This document shows, in pieces, positions 61,518-64,000 of a stretch of DNA of 64,000 nucleotides (positions within the stretch are counted from its first letter, which is position 1; each line of letters begins with the position of its first letter). This DNA comes from JAGXLC01 sp964585385 (GTDB taxonomy: Bacteria > Bacteroidota > Bacteroidia > Bacteroidales > UBA12077): assembly GCA_964585385.1 (NCBI GenBank), contig CAZPDP010000015.1, positions 8,752 through 72,751 of the forward strand, given 5' to 3'. The notes under the pieces were generated by a model. It saw only the letters and a list, made by a program, of their open reading frames with translations. It made no database searches and was not told the DNA's origin. The position numbers and the translations under genes are program-made.

Positions 61518-62065
61518 CTAACTATTGTTTAAGTGTTTATGGATCTTACCCGGCATCAATGCTGCAATGAGGTTATTGTATCCTCCTTCAAGTATTTNNN
61601 NNNNNNNNNNNNNNNNNNNNNNNNNNNNNNNNNNNNNNNNNNNNNNNNNNNNNNNNNNNNNNNNNNNNNNNNNNNNNNNNNNNNNNNNNNNNNNNNNATC
61701 TTACCCGGCATCAATGCTGCAATGAGGTTATTGTATCCTCCTTCAAGTATTTTTACGTTTTTATAGTTTTTGCTTTGAAGGTAGAGAAAAATCATTACGC
61801 ACCTTATTCCGGAAGAACAAAACACGCCAATAGATTTATCTTTGGAAATCTCGTTAATTCTTGATGGTACCTCATGTGCCGGAATTTCAAGCAACTCTGC
61901 ATGATGTTTTAACTGAAATGTTATGGTTTCCATCTCTTCCTTCGACCGTACATCCAATAACACTGCATCTTTCTGTTGAAGAAATGATTCCGGGTCAATT
62001 TTGTGTTGTCCGGTGGCAAAATAGGAAAAATCCATCTTTTCAATCGTTCTTTCCAATTCGTTCAT
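61518..62065 (-). CDS. Rhodanese-domain protein (spans an artefactual gap)
   Basis: The N-terminal 120 residues read from 62065 include VLLDVRSKEEMETITFQLKHH and the active-site loop VFCSSGIRCVMIF with Cys. The gene then meets 100 N. The 55 bases on each side of the N run are identical; merging them gives an ending ALMPGKIHKHLNNS and a stop at 61518-61520, for a protein of about 130 residues. It is a single rhodanese domain, cytoplasmic, in operon with the TSUP permease. Confidence 0.88.
61598..61697. other. Scaffold gap of 100 N (artefactual)
   Basis: 61543-61597 and 61698-61752 are identical 55-base sequences. The same overlap length as at the first gap indicates contig ends of one assembly word size placed side by side instead of merged. 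Confidence 0.95.
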
Positions 62066-62164
62066 AAATTAATAAATTTTTAGTTCTACATTAAATGATA
62101 TCAATTATTTTACTCCTGAAAACCTTGTTATTAAAATTAGTTAGATTAGCAGCCTTTTTCTTGT

Positions 62165-62497
62165 TCAGGCATTCAGATCTGGACAGGGTGCATCAATGCA
62201 ATCTGCCGGACAATGGAGAATTTTTTGTGCACATTGCATAAAATCAAACAAACAAGGTATGGTCAATTGATAATACACCGTATTCCTTTCTTTTTTTGCT
62301 TTTGCAATATTATACCGTTTCAGCAAATCGAGATGCTTGGACATGGTAGAAATATCTATTTCTGCCATCTCAGCAAGTTTAGATACGGAACAATTTTGTT
62401 TTTTCAGGGTATGAAGGATAAACAAGCGTGTAGGATGCGAAAACGCCTTAAAAATACCGGCTTCTCCCTGGTAAGTATCGATAATTTCCTGTTTCAT
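62165..62497 (-). CDS. ArsR family regulator
   Basis: 110 residues. A winged helix: FSHPTRLFILHTLKKQNCSVSKLAEMAEIDISTMSKHLDLLKRYNI. The C-terminus has CAQKILHCPADCIDAPCPDL, four cysteines that could bind a metalloid or react with sulfane sulfur. Divergent from a ferredoxin gene across a 188-base spacer that contains a TTCGT-N6-GCGAA operator. A likely local regulator of the sulfur genes. Confidence 0.92.
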   Translation of the reverse strand: MKQEIIDTYQGEAGIFKAFSHPTRLFILHTLKKQNCSVSKLAEMAEIDISTMSKHLDLLKRYNIAKAKKERNTVYYQLTIPCLFDFMQCAQKILHCPADCIDAPCPDLNA

Positions 62498-62638
62498 TTT
62501 GGCTGTTTTAGTTATATGTTTAATAACAGATTATTAAATGCATTTTAGGCTATTTGGTTATTTTGCCAAATAGGCAACAAATATAAATATCTTTACGAAA
62601 AAAATGAAATAATAAAAATTTTGTCTCGTTTTAAATTA

Positions 62639-62661
62639 TTCGTATTTTTGCGAACTACGAA
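62639..62661 (+). promoter_or_regulatory. ArsR-type operator with embedded -7 box
   Basis: TTCGT-N6-GCGAA-CT-ACGAA (62639-62661) differs from the site at 43873 only within the spacer and at one half-site base. TATTTTTG (62643-62650) inside it matches TAnnTTTG, so binding would occlude the promoter of the ferredoxin gene. A GGAGG at 62675-62679 is an unusually good Shine-Dalgarno for this phylum. Confidence 0.7.
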
Positions 62662-62685
62662 CAATAAAATAAATGGAGGTACAAA

Positions 62686-63069
62686 ATGAATAATCAATCA
62701 AAATTAGATAAGAAATTTGCTACATGGAAAGGAATAGCCAGGGAAGAGATAGAATGGCATCCTGCCATTAATAAAGACCAATGCGTAGGTTGCGGTATGT
62801 GTGTCACCAGTTGTGGAAGAAACGTATTTGATTTCGATCCTGAAAATAACAAAGCAGTTGTAGCACGGCCCATGCAGTGCATGGTCGGCTGCACATCCTG
62901 CCAGGTTTGGTGCATTTACGATGCCATCAGTTTTCCCAAGCCGGATTATATTAAGAACCTGATCAAAAAGAGAGGTGTGCTGAAGCAGGCGAAAAAACAA
63001 CTCAGGGAAAAATTGGAAAAAGGAGAAAATGTGGCAGAAAAATCCAATAACACAGCTACTTCAAATTGA
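62686..63069 (+). CDS. Two-cluster 4Fe-4S ferredoxin-type protein
   Basis: 127 residues. Two cluster motifs: Cys33, 36, 39, 43 (CVGCGMCVTSC, C-x2-C-x2-C-x3-C) and Cys65, 69, 72, 76 (CMVGCTSCQVWC, C-x3-C-x2-C-x3-C). The second has one extra base residue in the first gap, as in some respiratory ferredoxins. A basic, helical tail follows (about 90-120). It transfers electrons, probably in a sulfur or metalloid reduction step. It is preceded by a GGAGG and an ArsR-type operator. Confidence 0.9.
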   Translation: MNNQSKLDKKFATWKGIAREEIEWHPAINKDQCVGCGMCVTSCGRNVFDFDPENNKAVVARPMQCMVGCTSCQVWCIYDAISFPKPDYIKNLIKKRGVLKQAKKQLREKLEKGENVAEKSNNTATSN

Positions 63070-63586
63070 AAGTCAAATCATTTTTGTTAACCCATTTAAC
63101 CTGGAAAACCTGCTACATTTATCTCAGCTCCACTGTAGTTTACAAAACCCTTATTTGGCGAACGCTTTTATCCGGTTAGGATCACCGGTAACCCTGCCGG
63201 TATATTTAATGCCTTTAGGCATGGTATTTATGTAGGCCGGATGTCAATCCGGGTAATTGGAACGGTAGACGGAACAAAATCCCGTAGGGATGAAATATTT
63301 GCCGGATGCACAAAATTACATGTCATCCCTGACGAGATTTATTTTTGATTTGCACATTATCCTATCCTGCCGGTGAAGCTTTAGCTTGAAAAATCAGATG
63401 TTTTCAGATAGCCTCCAGTTGATTTATTTTGCCTTTTTCTATATTCTAAAAACCAAAAAATCAATCCTTAACTAAAACCTGATAAAATTCATACCAAACC
63501 AACACAACAATTTTAAATTTTAAGTGTTATATTTATAACAATGTTAATAAAATAACAATAAAATATAATAAAGAAAGGAGTTTATT
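63070..63586. other. Intergenic region with short palindromic repeats
   Basis: No convincing gene. Small hairpin units typical of Bacteroidota spacers occur: GCCTTTAGGC (63211-63220), CCGGATGTCAATCCGG (about 63237-63252) and ATCCC-GTA-GGGAT (63279-63291). Just before the next gene an AAAGGAG (63574-63580) lies six bases from its ATG. Confidence 0.5.
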
Positions 63587-64000
63587 ATGAAGGATATGAA
63601 TGTAAACATACAAGCAGAAAGTAAAAACGCTACACAAACAGAAGTTAAAGCGCGTAATTTCAAAATGACCATTGATGAACCTCAAAATCTTGGGGGAACT
63701 GATGAAGGAGCTAATCCGGTAGAATATGTATTGGGCGCTCTATCCGGTTGTCTGACCGTTGTTGGCCACCTGGTAGCTAAGGAAATGGGATTTACCCTTC
63801 GTGGAATGAGTATGGAGTTGAATGGAAATTTAGATCCGGCCAGGTTTATGGGAAAATCCCAGGAAAAAAGAGCCGGTTATAAAGGCATTGAAGTAAAAAT
63901 TCATGCCGATGCGGATGCGGATGAAAAAACACTGAATAAATGGGTAGAACAAATAGAAGATCGCTGTCCTGTAAGCGATAACCTCTCCCATGAAACACCT
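63587..64000 (+). CDS. OsmC family protein, truncated by window end
   Basis: 138 codons visible, open at the right edge. OsmC fold with NPVEYVLGALSGCLTVVGHLVAKEMG, containing the first conserved Cys, and DRCPVSDNLSHETP with the second. Family members detoxify organic peroxides or bind persulfides. It has an AAAGGAG six bases upstream. It is distinct from the OsmC protein at 49376. Confidence 0.9.
   Translation, partial: MKDMNVNIQAESKNATQTEVKARNFKMTIDEPQNLGGTDEGANPVEYVLGALSGCLTVVGHLVAKEMGFTLRGMSMELNGNLDPARFMGKSQEKRAGYKGIEVKIHADADADEKTLNKWVEQIEDRCPVSDNLSHETP

Noticed and set aside
61518..61760. Tandem duplication at the rhodanese gene end
   Set aside because: The two identical 55-base copies are separated only by a 100-N filler, and the same length of identity occurs at the other gap, which points to assembly overlaps.
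63029..63235. Small open frame after the ferredoxin gene
   Set aside because: It begins inside the ferredoxin gene in another frame and runs into palindromic intergenic repeats; no domain or start signal supports it.

Overview
The window looks like a piece of a Bacteroidota chromosome, probably a Bacteroidales/Marinilabiliales-type marine or sediment bacterium and probably from a metagenome assembly. It is AT-rich. Several promoters fit the Bacteroidota pattern TTTG-N18-21-TAnnTTTG. The outer-membrane proteins are typical of the phylum (a TonB-dependent receptor with a carboxypeptidase-regulatory-like N-terminus, a DUF1302-like barrel, a D15 barrel), and Shine-Dalgarno sequences are mostly absent. 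Two runs of 100 N are each flanked by an identical 55-bp sequence, so they are unmerged contig overlaps and not missing DNA. I see no rRNA, tRNA, CRISPR array or intact transposase.

Layout. 0-4.5 kb: an RND/MMPL exporter (truncated by the window edge), a LolA-like periplasmic protein, an outer-membrane barrel and a TetR regulator. 4.5-9.3 kb: an OMPLA-like phospholipase, a DUF2141 protein, a GT-C transferase, a GT2 transferase and a flippase-like membrane protein (envelope glycan or lipid modification). 9.6-13.2 kb: nitric oxide defence, with an Rrf2/NsrR-like regulator and the di-iron repair protein RIC divergent from a quinol NO reductase. 13.4-23.0 kb: a six-gene operon with a membrane class III nucleotide cyclase, an HD-PycTM protein (a Pycsar-type effector domain), a pyruvate-kinase-like enzyme, a three-part outer-membrane protein, a histidine phosphatase and an SdiA-regulated-like lipoprotein. 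23.1-26.5 kb: a TetR regulator, a secreted protein, a NosR/CcoG-like membrane ferredoxin and an outer-membrane barrel. 27.1-32.0 kb (minus strand): two membrane proteins, a 12-helix His-rich membrane protein, an SUMF1-fold lipoprotein and heme O synthase. 32.2-41.5 kb: an XPF-like nuclease, a TonB-dependent receptor, an ABC exporter, DsrE and macro-domain proteins, ArsR and an S9 peptidase. 42.5-57.4 kb: an ArsEFG-like organoarsenical operon, an ArsP-like permease, a run of small thiol/Fe-S proteins, and a TolC/adaptor/RND pump operon interrupted by a four-helix-bundle element. 57.5-64 kb: a sulfur-trafficking set (DUF1573, three rhodaneses, two half-size YeeE/YedE permeases, a TSUP exporter, thioredoxin-like and ArsR proteins, a ferredoxin, OsmC).

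The main new observation is regulatory. A palindrome AGTAA-N4-TTACT occurs at the promoters of three separate operons (13.39, 23.09 and 32.07 kb, plus copies at 32.04 and 31.16 kb). One of these operons encodes a TetR regulator. This predicts one regulon joining the cyclase/HD-PycTM operon, the membrane ferredoxin operon and the heme O/His-rich membrane protein operon. The cyclase lacks the usual purine-specifying residues (Gln and Ser in place of Lys and Asp, Ile in place of the transition-state Asn), so its product is open. A second operator family, TTCGT-N6-ACGAA-N2-ACGAA, precedes the arsenical operon, the ArsP-like permease and the ferredoxin, and probably marks an ArsR regulon. Several families of short inverted-repeat elements occupy the intergenic regions.
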